In this document: piece after piece, positions 42,941-53,766 of the stretch | How the letters are laid out: every line of letters begins with the position of its first letter | Numbering within the stretch: position 1 is the stretch's first letter | Translations under genes and position numbers: made by a program | The notes under the pieces: model-generated | What the model was told of the DNA's origin: nothing | The model's input: the letters and a program-made list of their open reading frames with translations, nothing else | The model's database searches: none | DNA from: Lumbricus terrestris | Taxonomy: Eukaryota > Annelida > Clitellata > Crassiclitellata > Lumbricidae | NCBI GenBank assembly: GCA_949752735.1 | Contig: OX457038.1 | Location: 21,884,655-21,948,654, forward strand | DNA length: 64,000 nucleotides | Direction: 5' to 3'

Positions 42941-45900
42941 ATGGAGGAAGACGAAGAAGTCACGGTCGCTTATCCTGCAGGAAGATTCGCCGACCTACGC
43001 CCGAACGTCTCGACGCCATTAGCCGACGGAAGCGCGACGGCCGAGCCACGGACGGATCGAAGTCGATTTACGGAGGAACCCCGACGACCGACGTGGGCGA
43101 GCCATGGAGAAACGTCCTACGAACGCGAGACTACCGGAGGACGGCCGTGGACTCGACCGCCTCCGATGAAACCAGGGAAATTTGACGGCGCGGGATCGCT
43201 GGAGTCGTTCCTGACTCAATTCGAAGTCTGCGCCCGGCACAACCAGTGGACGGCCGCCGACCGAGTCGACTACCTTCGGTGCAGTCTCGAGAAAGCTGCC
43301 ACGCAGCTGCTGTGGGACTTCGGAGCCCGTCCGAACGTCGACTACGATGAGCTGGTCGAACGTCTTCGACAAAGGTACGGAACGGAGGGCCAGGCGGAAA
43401 GTTTCCGCGCGCAACTGTATTACAGACGTCAACGTTCCGAAGAGACCCTGAGCGAGCTACTACATGATATTCGTCGTCTGGTCGTGTTGGCATATCCGGT
43501 GCCATCCAACGATACTACGGAGATTCTTGCCAAGGACGCTTTCCTGGAGGCCCTGCGCGATAGGGACCTGTCGCTCAAAGTACGCGAGCGGGAACCCAAG
43601 AACTTGGACGAGGCCTACAGGACGGCGCTTCGTCTTGATGCTTATCAGCGGACGAACGATACCGAGGATCGACGGAGGCCTTCCAACCGCGTCCGAAGCA
43701 CCCAGGAGATGGACGTGAGTGCCCAGGTCCAGTCCACGCTCGACCGGTTCCTTGAGACGCAGCGTAACGAGCAACGACGCTGGCAGACAGAGATGGAGAG
43801 GCGTCTCGATCGACAGTTCCAGGAGCTACGAGGCCGAGCTCCGACCGACAACGATCTGGGGCATGATGGCCGCCCCGGAAACCGCAGCGCCGACGACCGA
43901 GGCCAGAATAGACGGGGCGTGACCTGCTACAACTGCGGCCGCCCCGGTCACATCAGTCGGAACTGCCGCCAGCCACGACGCCCTTTCAACCGCCAGAACG
44001 ACGCCGAGGAGACCGGAACAGAAGCGACGACGCCGCCGACGTCAGTGGCCATGAACCATACGACGCGTTCCAGATTGCCGGACCGAGCCAGCAGCAACGC
44101 AGTGTACATCCGTGGAACCGTCAATGGACTCCAACAGACGTGCTTGATCGACACCGGATCGGAAGTCAGCTTGATCCCCGCTACAACTGTGGAAGGGTTA
44201 GCACTGCAATCTTGTTCTCGTTTTCTGATGGCTGCAAATGGCACTAACATTAATGTACTAGGGGAGATCCGTTTGCCACTTAAGATACGGAATGGATTTG
44301 AGGTCCCCACTGGATTTTTAGTATCCGACCAAATTGCGGAACCCATGCTAGGGATGGACTGGTTGCGGGAACACCGATGTAGACTAGGCTTCGGGAATGG
44401 TGCCTTATTCTTGGGACGTAGACGCATACCCCTTGTCCGAGGCAATGGCTCAATGTGGTGCCGTAGGGTAATGCTAGCCGAGGAGGTAGTGGTGTCCCCC
44501 AGGTGCCAAACCGAGGTTCCCGTTAAATTGATTTACGGAGATTTGACGTCTAAGGCGCCCGCTTGGATGACCGAGGCGCAGGAAATCCAGCCAGGGGTAC
44601 ATCTCGCCCGCGTGGTGGTGGAAGACCGCGCAGATGTTACGGTGAGGTTGGTAAATCTAAATGAGGAACCAGTGAGAATAGCTAAGGATCGGTTCCTAGG
44701 TGGCTTACACCCCGTGGAAGTTGAACAGGGAACGGAACCGAAGCGGAACGAAGCGTTAGGCGATGAGACCGTGTGGAGAGACACGTTGATGAAGGATTTG
44801 CTGGAAGAGGTTCCCTCCGAGATCCGCCGGCGACTAGACCAGTTACTGCAGGAGTACAAGGATGTGTTTTCGCTTAACGACAGAGATTTGGGTAAGACGT
44901 CGATTACGACCCACAGGATAGAAACAGGTGAAATGCGCCCTGTGAGGCAGCCTTTGAGACGCCACCCCGTACCCCATAGGGAGGTAATGGGTAATGCATT
45001 AGACGCCATGTTAAGCGATGGGGTAGAGGAACCCGCTGTTAGCGAGGGTATGTCCGGGACCGGTTGCAGCGACCATAGGTTAAGCGTTGAGTACGGACGG
45101 ACCGCGGAAGCATCGCAGACCCGGTTATTGGTGCAACGCAGAGCGTTTAAGGTCAATAGGATCACGCACGCTAGGAGTAGGACTAAATTTAGCCCTCCTT
45201 TTAGGCGCCTGTTAGAGGTACTGCCCTATTTTGAGCCATGGGTGACGTCAGAGGTTGCGTATGTGGGTCCATGTCCTTCGGGGTGGAGCCAACAGCAGCC
45301 ATCTGAGAGAACGAGAGGGTGCGTACCTTCGCGCCTACATTGCTCGTCTGTGCAAGAGGGCGGGGCGATCTATCGATCGCTCGATGAGCGCGACCGGGCA
45401 ACGTCACCTGCTGAGACGATTGACTGGATTGGCGGAGGGAGGCGAGCGATCCACCTAGCCTGCCGAGGTAAATTCTGTCGCCGACCCCACATCAGCCTCT
45501 TTCGTCAGGTGAACATGGCCGAGGCACCACTGTTTCGTTGTTCCCTGTGCTCGGCATGTTACTCCGGAGATTACGGATGGCAATCTTTGCTACGCCACGA
45601 GCGAAAGACGCACGGACGCAGCCGACGGAAGAAAGCTTGCGTGCGACGGATCCAAGTAGGCGAATCGCCGTCGACCTCGACGGAGGCGCTCTCTACCGTG
45701 GAAGCGACCTGGTCGACCGAAGCTATGGACGTCCTCCCGGAAGGGGTCGTGCTGGAAGAGTTGATGGAAGGGCCGGAGTTGGACGACCTGCTGGACTACT
45801 TGATGCCGATTGACGTTGCTGCACCGGAGGGACGGGAAGTGATTGGAACGCCGGGGTTGACGGAAGGCGACCCGCCGGCGCCCCCGTCTCTGCTATCGCC

Positions 45901-46456
45901 CGGACCGGAAGCGGAAGCCCTGCTGGCTCTGGTCGACGCCATCCGACCTCCCGACGTCGGGGAAGTCTTGGCGCCCCCTGCTGAACCGTTGGCTGCAGCG
46001 CCCACCGAAGCGGAAGTGCGTGCGGTTTATCGCATGGCCGACAGCCCGGGGTTGTTTCGCGATCTGGAACAATTTCTGACCCGCGTACGACTGACCTATC
46101 CTCAATTTCCGGCTTCTGTCGCGGAGATCGCTTTCCAAACTGGACGCATCGGGACAGTGCGCCCGCGCGGGGTCGCAATGGTGCGCCCCTGCACTCCGCC
46201 TCCTCCTCCCCCCGCACCGGACGTTGACGAGAGGTGGCTTTACTATGATTTGATCAGCAACCCGATCTTCGACCCGATGGATCCTCCGATGGACGATGGA
46301 GAACCCGTCGTCGATCTGACCAGCGAACCCTCCTCCTCATCGGGAAGCGACGACCCCAATGACCCTGACTACGTGCCGTCGGAGTCGGATGATTTCCCTT
46401 TGCCGCCGGGTCAACGCAGTCCCGACGCCATTTCCCTTTCCAGTGAAGACGCTTGA
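42941..46456 (+). CDS. Gag-protease-truncated RT fused to a C2H2 zinc-finger/acidic protein
   Basis: 1,171 codons, uninterrupted. Residues about 75-270 are a Gypsy gag (FDGAGSLESFLTQFEVCARH, then WDFGARPN and LRQRYGTEGQAESF). A CCHC knuckle CYNCGRPGHISRNC lies near 328-341, protease LIDTGSEVSLIPA near 403-415, and flap-side LGMDWL near 468. The linker to RT (EYKDVFSLNDRDLG, HRIETGEMRPVRQPL) ends at about residue 705, and recognisable RT stops there. Residues 708-858 match nothing. From Met859 (45515, AACATGG context) starts a different protein: C2H2 finger C870-C873-H886-H891, Pro/Ala/Glu-rich middle, and an acidic tail with VVDLTSEPSSSSGSDD resembling a SUMO-interacting motif. CTCTTTCGTCAG just upstream of Met859 could be a splice acceptor, so this part may be expressed from a spliced RNA. 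Whether the fusion is translated whole is unknown. Confidence 0.85.
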   Translation: MEEDEEVTVAYPAGRFADLRPNVSTPLADGSATAEPRTDRSRFTEEPRRPTWASHGETSYERETTGGRPWTRPPPMKPGKFDGAGSLESFLTQFEVCARHNQWTAADRVDYLRCSLEKAATQLLWDFGARPNVDYDELVERLRQRYGTEGQAESFRAQLYYRRQRSEETLSELLHDIRRLVVLAYPVPSNDTTEILAKDAFLEALRDRDLSLKVREREPKNLDEAYRTALRLDAYQRTNDTEDRRRPSNRVRSTQEMDVSAQVQSTLDRFLETQRNEQRRWQTEMERRLDRQFQELRGRAPTDNDLGHDGRPGNRSADDRGQNRRGVTCYNCGRPGHISRNCRQPRRPFNRQNDAEETGTEATTPPTSVAMNHTTRSRLPDRASSNAVYIRGTVNGLQQTCLIDTGSEVSLIPATTVEGLALQSCSRFLMAANGTNINVLGEIRLPLKIRNGFEVPTGFLVSDQIAEPMLGMDWLREHRCRLGFGNGALFLGRRRIPLVRGNGSMWCRRVMLAEEVVVSPRCQTEVPVKLIYGDLTSKAPAWMTEAQEIQPGVHLARVVVEDRADVTVRLVNLNEEPVRIAKDRFLGGLHPVEVEQGTEPKRNEALGDETVWRDTLMKDLLEEVPSEIRRRLDQLLQEYKDVFSLNDRDLGKTSITTHRIETGEMRPVRQPLRRHPVPHREVMGNALDAMLSDGVEEPAVSEGMSGTGCSDHRLSVEYGRTAEASQTRLLVQRRAFKVNRITHARSRTKFSPPFRRLLEVLPYFEPWVTSEVAYVGPCPSGWSQQQPSERTRGCVPSRLHCSSVQEGGAIYRSLDERDRATSPAETIDWIGGGRRAIHLACRGKFCRRPHISLFRQVNMAEAPLFRCSLCSACYSGDYGWQSLLRHERKTHGRSRRKKACVRRIQVGESPSTSTEALSTVEATWSTEAMDVLPEGVVLEELMEGPELDDLLDYLMPIDVAAPEGREVIGTPGLTEGDPPAPPSLLSPGPEAEALLALVDAIRPPDVGEVLAPPAEPLAAAPTEAEVRAVYRMADSPGLFRDLEQFLTRVRLTYPQFPASVAEIAFQTGRIGTVRPRGVAMVRPCTPPPPPPAPDVDERWLYYDLISNPIFDPMDPPMDDGEPVVDLTSEPSSSSGSDDPNDPDYVPSESDDFPLPPGQRSPDAISLSSEDA

Positions 46457-47058
46457 ACAGTTCCGAGGTTAGAAACGGTTAACTTCGTTGTTTGAGAGTG
46501 TTCTGTTCAATTGTTGTTCCGACGGAACGAGTTTCTGTAAGCTTAATTGCTGCCTAGTTAGTGTTGCCGGTTTCGGCTTAAGTGTTGTCTTGTATGAGAC
46601 GTGTCGTGTTGTGTTACAGTCTTTCGTTTACGACTGGACTAGTCAAGAAGTAGTTGGCCTGTATGGGTCATGTTTTGTGCCTTAAAGATATTAACTATTG
46701 TCGTCGTAAAATGGAAGACACTGCGTATTGCTGTCGTGCTGAAGAACAGTGCATAACGTTGTCGTGAATTGAGAGACATTGTTTAATTTGCTGCGAAATG
46801 AAAGACATTGAGTATTACGTCGCAAAGGACATTGCATAATTTCTTCGTGAATTGAAGGACATTGTGATTAATTAAGGCGCATCGTTGCCGTGGAACTGAA
46901 GAGACTGTTGTACTAAACGCATAGTTAAGGATCGTTTTGTTGTCCCGTGTGGGACCGATGTTCTTGGATGTGTTACCGACTATGTGGACGTAGGTTGGAC
47001 TGCGAGACCTTGGACTGTCCCCGTGGGAGCGTAACCGAAAAATGAGGGCATTTTTACC
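46457..47058 (+). other. 3' untranslated region with diverged GACATTG repeats
   Basis: About 600 bp. From 46710 to 46880 a roughly 35-45-bp unit with TCGTGAATTGAAGGACATTG recurs about five times, diverged. No coding region. Confidence 0.6.
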
Positions 47059-47073
47059 GGGGAGGGCGAAGGA
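47059..47073 (+). promoter_or_regulatory. Polypurine tract
   Basis: GGGGAGGGCGAAGGA directly precedes the 3' LTR. Confidence 0.85.
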
Positions 47074-47074
47074 T

Positions 47075-47959
47075 TGTAGCGAAATTGGGGAAGGGACCCT
47101 CCCCATTTTCTTTAGCGCTTCCTGCCTCTTCTGCCTTCTCCTGTTGTCCGTTTCCCGCGCTCCAGCCTGCCTCTTTTCGAGGCCACCCGTACTCTGAACG
47201 GCACGTGCTTCATGTTTCCCGCGCTCTAGCCTGCCTCTTTTGAGGCCGCTTGCCTTTTGGCCCTCTAGTGCCTCTAGTTTCCCGCGCTCTAGCCTGCCTC
47301 TTTAAAGGCTGGCCTGCCTCTTTCAGAAGGCTAGCCTGCCTCTTTAAAGGCTGGCCTGCCTCTTTAAAGGCTGGCCTGCCTCTTTCGAAAGGGCTGACCT
47401 GCCTCTTTTGAGGCTAGCCTGCCTCTTTTGAGGCTAGCCTGCCTTTTCGTTCCCGCGTTACTTTAGCCACGCCCACCCCCGGGTAGTGTATATAAGGGGC
47501 TGTGTTTTAGTAAGAGCAGTCATCGAGGGAGTCCATTCGAGAGATACGTAGTGAAGTCAGTCATCGACGAGTCATCGAGGGAGTCCATCCGAGAGATACG
47601 TAGTGAAGTGACTCGTCGACGAGTCAGCGAGGCAGTCAGTCCGTGACGTACAGCAGACGAGTAGTGGACCGACGGACGATTTAGCGACCGTGTGACAGTT
47701 TGTCGTTGTGAGAATAAAGATCGTGTCTTCATTCGGACGTCGGGGTGTTCTCTACGGGCGGAGCGGCCGGAAGTGTCCCATCTTTCCTTCGAAATACCCC
47801 GGAGGCGAACTCACGTTTCCACCCCCCTGAAATGACACGCGTCCTTCCACTTCCGCTATCCTGCATGGTTACACGGAAGCTTGGGCGTACGGCTGGGAAA
47901 TCGGGGCAACCGGGTCCGTTACACTGGTGCCAGAAGAGGAGGCCCCTAATTCCGTTACA
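47075..47959 (+). repeat. 3' LTR of the pol-deleted Gypsy element
   Basis: 885 bp. Compared with the 5' LTR it lacks one 20-bp GGCTGGCCTGCCTCTTTAAA unit, has 4 extra bases near 47864 and one fewer C in a C-run near 47945; this accounts exactly for the 17-bp length difference. Confidence 0.95.
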
Positions 47960-47964
47960 GTAGG

Positions 47965-48420
47965 CTACTCTAGGTATGAAGTTCTTATCGTCTTTAGCCT
48001 AGTTGGCAATTCAAAGTTATGAGATCTCGGGCGCAGATCGCAGCGACGCGTTATTACAGGCGGAAACAAACAACGCAGGACATGGAATGAATTGTAGCTG
48101 TTATCAGCTTCGCGAACCATGTCCGAGACGTCTGGCGTATTGTCTGGTAGCCTGTGGTAGGTAGCCCATTCGCCGAGTTCTTTGTAGAAATTTGTTGAGC
48201 CTTGTCTTGTCCTCAGCTTCACTGAAGCCACACCATGCAGGCACCTGGATAGGATAGCTCGAAGAGTTCGGTTTTCATTCGTGAATGGAAAAGCAGCAGA
48301 GGAGAGTGCAAACTTGGAGGGGAGATTGGAGAGATAGGAGGATGAGCGAACAGGCGGAGGTATGTTGGGAGTCCGTTCCAAAGGGCTGGTGCAGCATAGA
48401 CTAAGGAGCGGTCACAGAAT
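47965..48420 (-). pseudogene. LINE C-terminal fragments, composite
   Basis: From 48420 down: a RSLVYAAPALWNGLPTYLR-like segment typical of CR1-type C termini, then in another frame (48381-47965) HVLRCLFPPVITRRCDLRPR, a different LINE tail module. Two LINE pieces seem to be joined here, or one is frameshifted. Confidence 0.65.
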
Positions 48421-50660
48421 TTCAGAACTTATTGGGGGTTTCAGTAGCATATTTACACATAAAAATAGACATTTTTAGGTTAAATTGCGCAAAAGACGTG
48501 AAAAAAACTCGCAAATTTTGTGAATTTGGACCAATTTTTTTAAATTTTGGACCGAAAAACCAAAAAAAGGTCGTCAGAAATTTCAACCCGGAGAAATGCA
48601 TGCATTTTCGAGAGAAATTGTCAATCTAGCCTTTTCTAGTCTTTTCGACCGGATCGGACCTTTTTACAAAATTCAGAGTGGCATCCCTGTATATGATCAC
48701 GCATTCACGCTGGTTCCGGATGTCACGTGGTTAATTTTCCATTGAACAAAACTGCGTAAAAGTGTTCAAGTTTGTGTTTCGTTGGATTATTTTGAGATGA
48801 GTAAACTTAATCTCAAATCAAATAGTAGTTGATTTAAGTAATGTTGTAAAGTTTTAATCTTTCGGTACCGTAGCAAGTAGCGGACTTGGAGACCTTTGGA
48901 TGTTTCGGGAATAAGTAAGTGAATCTTGTTGGTGAACGATAGACACATGTGCCGAATTATCATAACAGTGTCAGTGATTTAAATTAACTGCGCTTTCAAC
49001 TTAAGAGTGCTGGTAGAGGTTTACGACGGCTCGGTCGCCGATATGCAGCGAGTAATCAATATGGCCGATCCAGAATCGATCAGAATAAAGCCCTAGCGGC
49101 TTACGTCGATCAATAGCTCAATACTTCCACAAAAGAAAGAAGGGTAGATGTTAATGGCGGCTCGGTAGCCGACATGCCGCAAGTAAACTCTATGGCCGTC
49201 ACAGATCGGGGCAGAATAGAGCGCTCTGACGGTAAATTTCTATAATGACTCGGTAGCAAGTAGACAAGGTAATTGGGTAGTTTAGAGTCCCAAATTATTG
49301 AGATTATTGCTGAGGTTTTGAATTTCTCGCCAATCCAGCTTCTATTTCATCAATTCTGCAACCTTCATCCAGCTTTCATTTCTTTATCGTTCTTTTCATA
49401 AATCCAGTTTCGGCGTTCATGTACAATCGGGGGACGTTATTTTTTCGCGTCAGGGTCGATTAGGGTTCAGGTTATGCGTCGTGAGGGTCGGTTAGGCTTA
49501 GTTTTAGGGTTAGTGCAGTCATTCTGCTGAGCGCTTTGCATGTTGCGATGCCGTCGATAGGATAGGTCGCTGCGCTCTAATTTTATTGCATTCGTTGGCA
49601 GACACTGTATGTAAGGTAATATAGACCGTATATGTTGCGTCCCCTCTTAGTACATGAACGCCCCAGTTTCTATTTCGGAAAGACATTCATCCAGCTTTTA
49701 TTTCTTTTTCGTTCTAATCGTGAATCCAGCTTCTATTTGAGATCTATAAAAACTGTTATCCAGCTGCCAGACTCTATTTCAAATTTTCAACTACTATTAC
49801 AGGGCCTTGATCCAGCTTCCATCTCTGAAGCGTTCTTTTCATCAATCCAGCTACCATTTCAGCCATAAGAAATCATCCAGCTTCCATTTCTGAAGCATTT
49901 CTCACTGGCCTACGCGAGAGTTACCCCGTTTGGGACTTCCTTGATTTCCTCAATCAAATTGTGTTATTGTATATATGTCTTTCAGTTAATTATCATTGCA
50001 AAGAAATGGTCAAAATAATTTGGGACCCTAAACTACCCAATTACCGTAAACAATATGGTGGCCACAGATCAGCGCATAATCGAGCGCTGTCACGTGCGGC
50101 GATCAATAGCCCAATAAAGTAGCCCAATAAAGTAGCCCAATGATTCCAGCCGTTTCCGTGAAAGTAAGCACGTCAAAAATAGTTTACGCTCGGTAGCAGA
50201 TCAACAATAAGGCCGCAACAGATAGAGGCAGAATAGAGCGGTCTCACCTACGGTGATTGATAGCCCAATTATTCCGCTTACAAATTAAATCTAATAACAA
50301 GCTAAGACCATAGATGTGTACTAAATTATATATTGTACATTTGTGCTTAAAATTGTTACTTATAAATATTAATTATAGACCCAAGAATTTTATGTCAAAA
50401 TAGCTCTTGCAAATTTCATTTCTTGTAGGGACCTAATACATGTATTTCTCAAATGAGGACTTAAACAATTGCATAATGACACTATAGTTAGCTGAATCCT
50501 TGAGAGTACGGTGAACACGTATGGAATATCAGAAAAAATATGAATAAAGAAAATAGTAATATACAGTAAATAAATAAATAAAAGTTACATAAATAATAAA
50601 AAAACGATAAAAATGATGTTTTTTGGGAGAGAATAAAAAACGAAAAAACGTTTTTTACAT
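48421..50660. repeat. Diverged repeats with GGCTCGGTAGCC and CCAGCTTCTATTTC motifs
   Basis: At 49020-49260 and 50030-50290 a roughly 110-130-bp unit recurs (CGGCTCGGTAGCCGA, then GGCC...CAGATCGG, GAGCGCT and GATCAATAGCCCAAT). Between them at 49320-49890 ATCCAGCTTCCATTTC recurs. GGTAATTGGGTAGTTTAG at 49275 is inverted at 50026-50045. Possibly the decayed relative of the 22-24 kb region. No gene supported; 50290-50660 is AT-rich. Confidence 0.5.
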
Positions 50661-50934
50661 CTATGGTTCAAACCATGTGCTCATTATTCTCATGCTGTTA
50701 CCATCACAGAACTCTACTAGTCTTTCTCCTGCCTTGTTCTTGTCTCCCAATCCATGATTGCCTATCGTGTCCCTTTCTTCTCCGCTGTACTTTCCTACCT
50801 TCGCATTAAAGTCACCAATTGTCATTATTATATCCCCTTTGGGGGTTCTGTCAATTATGCTGGAATGACAATAAACATGAATCATTTTCCTGTCAAGACA
50901 GTCAAATATTCCAATATCACACATCACCTAAGTC
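50661..50934 (-). pseudogene. LINE endonuclease fragment
   Basis: The minus-strand frame carries MTIGDFNAKVGKYSGEE, then GLGDKNKAGERLVEFC and a STWF segment, the GDFNA and following motifs of APE-type LINE endonucleases. Short isolated piece. Confidence 0.8.
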
Positions 50935-51115
50935 GGTCGACTTTATCTTGAGTATGTACAATATGTTAGAAACATGCAATTATTTTGTTTACGCTGTTTC
51001 TCTTGCTTGAGTTAAAAACGAATGTTATTGAGACTAGAGTACCTAAATTAAGCCATATTTTTTTGAAGTTGCTTCAGGTTAAATGTAATTGAAATCCTGT
51101 TTTTCAATGTTTTAG

Positions 51116-51255
51116 TGATGAATGGCACAAATACTGCAAATGATGCAGAAAATGGTCGATGGTGTGACATCTGTGCTCAGAAAGGACACAAAGTCAAACT
51201 ACAGTATTTTCAGATAAATTATGAAGATGCCATTTTGATCTGTCCAGCCAAAGAG
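51116..51255 (+). CDS. USPL1: USPL1-like exon A: first half of N-terminal zinc ribbon
   Basis: The exon follows TTTTCAATGTTTTAG and ends AAAGAG|GTTAGT. Reading from the ATG at 51118 gives 46 codons with C16-x2-C19 (WCDICAQKGHKVKLQYF) and C42 (LICPAKE), ending in phase 0. Joined to exon B, the next residue is C47, completing a C-x2-C ... C-x4-C ribbon followed by YPLDSKPLDKI. This spacing and context match the N-terminal zinc finger of USPL1, a SUMO isopeptidase of Cajal bodies with a cysteine-protease domain further downstream. ATG 51118 may be the start codon or internal to a longer N terminus; TG precedes it in the exon. Intron A-B is 5.3 kb and packed with transposons. Confidence 0.7.
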
Positions 51256-52579
51256 GTTAGTGTCCTATTGCAGGTTGCACTTGTGTCAAGTTGTATTGTC
51301 ATCTCATGCTGCGATACACTTGTGTGTATGCTATTGAAGTCCTCACAATATTCTGATATTGCACATATTCTCTCAGGTCTTCACTGAGCTGTTTAAAGAC
51401 TGCCTATCAGTGTTGTTGATACTTGCTAAATACAAGACAAACATTAATGTAGGAATTTGATTTATAAAGAAGAGGCCAAAGGGCTGTCTCTTGAGTTAGC
51501 ATGAGAGATAATTATGAAGCGATTTCATTTCTTAGCATCTGGTTAATTCCATGTAAAATAAACCAGTAAAACTGCAATTTGCCACCTCACCAGGTTTTTT
51601 TTGCGCAAAATATTTTGTACACAGACTACATGCAAAATGAGCAGAATATCTCAAAATTTGATTAAGATATTAATTTTTGAATTTTTCTAATAAAAACGGA
51701 TCGCTAGAATATGACGTGATCCACCAAGTTTGAACTGTCATATATCTCGGCCATGAAACGAGCTAAAGAGCTGAAAGATTTTTCATGCATTCAGTTTGTA
51801 GTGCTCTTTTCAGATATGCAAGAATCTGTGTGAGGACATAAATGTGGTTTTTTGATATAAAAATTTGCAAATATTTCCCAGAAGCCAATTCTCACTCAAG
51901 TTTCAGTCTGTGGCGGTCCTTACCCCCCCTGCAATCTAATTGCTTAGCAGAGGCAGGTTGCCAGATCTCGGATCTGAGATCATGTTACTTATTTGTTTCT
52001 TTGCCCCCATTTGTGGCTTATATGTCAATGATCTAAATGTCAACCAATCAATAAGACAGTTCAGTTTGAGAAATAAATGAATATAAATCATGTGTGAAGC
52101 AAAACACATTTGCACAATCCATAAATAAATGTCTAGGGGTATCATAATATCTGTGCTTATGAAGACCTACTCGGCTTACCTGGACCAGTACTTTCTTGTC
52201 TAATGGTATTTAACCTATTCTCCCTCCCACGATGGCTCTTTATTTCAGGATGGATCTCACCACTGCGAAGGCTTTTCCTATCGTATTGACTATTGCGACT
52301 TGTAGTTTCTGTATTTGATTCTTCTCTTGTTGAGCTGTCGTTCGTTTCTCTTCAAATGGATGTGATCGTCTGTCACAACCAGCTCCAAGTTGAACAATGA
52401 ATGTTCCTTGTCGTACCCACCGTTCGATCACACCATCCGTTAAGAGTTCCACGTTACTGTCACTAAGTAACCACAACGTAAGACCGCCGAGATGCAATAG
52501 TTCAGAGTTCTTTCGAACGCCCGTTTAGACTAGGTTTCGACACCATCACGGGCTTAAAAGGTCGTTGCAGCGAAAGGGT
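51256..52579. other. Intron A-B, 5' part: unassigned
   Basis: An 85-codon minus-strand frame (52240-52497) is free of stops and looks coding by residue mix, but I do not recognise it. Otherwise nothing supported. Confidence 0.3.
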
Positions 52580-53530
52580 TAAAACTTCAGAGTCTAGCCT
52601 CCCAATTCCTTATAAATGTTTGAATTTGCGCACTATAGCTGTACTCATGATTTCAGTGCTCAGAGACGTGGTTTAAGATTTCACCTCCATTGTTTAAGAT
52701 TTTTTTAATTTGCACACTGTAATTGTAGCATTTTAAGCTGTCATCTTAACACAATTACTCATGATTTCAGTGCTCAGAGAGGTGGTTAAGAACTTAAGAT
52801 TCCAATAAATGTCACTCCCATTGTTTATGATTTTTTTTTATTTACACACTGCTACATATGGTAGTCCTGGGCACAACGTTAAACTGCATCCATCCTCCGC
52901 CACAGGGAACCAACAAAGTCCCTGTGCCGGTCCTAAGCCCGGACAAAAGGAGGAAGGTTTGCCAGATGGGTGGCGATACGCTGGCAGTAAAAGACCAAGA
53001 CGACTGAAATCCGCAAAAACCACGGCACAAGTGACATAGCGACTCAGATGCTTCAAGGTGTCATGATGTGGAGCTGACATGCACAGGCCGGTCAGGACAG
53101 ACCAGTGGAGAGTGTCGGGGGAGAGAGCGTGGGACACATACGGGCATTGACCCAGGTTGTCCTTCATGCCTCTCTCCCAATATTCTCTTCAATCAGACAA
53201 GGTGGTCTAGCTGCTCCAAGATGTTAATGGTATGGAGCAGACCTGCTGACTGGACCGGTTGAAGCTGGGCAACATGACGCGAGACAGACTCAGACAGAGA
53301 GTACAGAGGGTGGCGTCGGGACACCTACGGGTATTTAGCCCATGAATTATGATGATGATGATGACATATGGTAACATTTTAAGCTGTCATCTTAACAAAA
53401 TTGCTCATAATAGATAAACAATGGGTACGCTGTAGAAATTTATAATGATATTCATCAAATATTTCGAAAAAATTGGGGTGGGGTGCAAGCACCTCCATTC
53501 TCCCCCCACAAAAACTTTGAAGGGGACCGC
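52580..53530. repeat. Decayed repeat related to the 37.9-kb element, with insertion
   Basis: AGCATTTTAAGCTGTCATCTTAAC near 52728 and 53375 resembles the 87-bp array unit at 38.1 kb, and CATGATTTCAGTGCTCAGAG recurs at 52650 and 52755. The block is split by the insertion at 52864-53363. Confidence 0.5.
52864..53363 (+). mobile_element. 500-bp retroelement insertion with (ATG)n tail and 10-bp TSD
   Basis: Direct repeats ACATATGGTA at 52854-52863 and 53364-53373 flank a 500-bp unit ending in ATTATGATGATGATGATG. A simple-repeat 3' tail and variable-length TSD indicate target-primed insertion of a LINE end or SINE. No RT domain and no tRNA-like promoter boxes recognised; family unknown. Confidence 0.75.
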
Positions 53531-53766
53531 CCCCGAGTCTCTGCTCATTCTTATACATGAAGATGAAGGGCTACTAATTCTGCACATTGTGCAACTTTAA
53601 TATCAATCATAGGCCTACACTACTTTGAATTGTAGCACAACTTGACTCGCACGTCCTGGTTAGCCTTTTCCCATCGATAATCCATAAGCCTTATAGTCTG
53701 AGACCGAGTGCTCACAACTTTGAACTCCCAATTAAGGATGAAAGAAATTGAATTTCCCAAGTACTA

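Larger units (their letters stand above)
41975..47959 (+). mobile_element. Gypsy-type LTR element with deleted pol and added zinc-finger ORF
   Basis: LTRs (902 and 885 bp) flank a 4.2-kb interior; the 4-bp target duplication GTAG lies at 41971-41974 and 47960-47963. The LTRs differ by one 20-bp unit of an internal repeat, small indels and about six substitutions, so the insertion is young. The interior has PBS, one long ORF and PPT, but no RT core, RNase H or integrase; it would depend on another element for mobilisation. The GC- and CpG-rich base composition differs from the flanks. Confidence 0.93.

Noticed and set aside
43019..46217. Many 65-210-aa minus-strand frames
   Set aside because: Antisense shadows of the GC-rich 1,171-codon gag-protease fusion.
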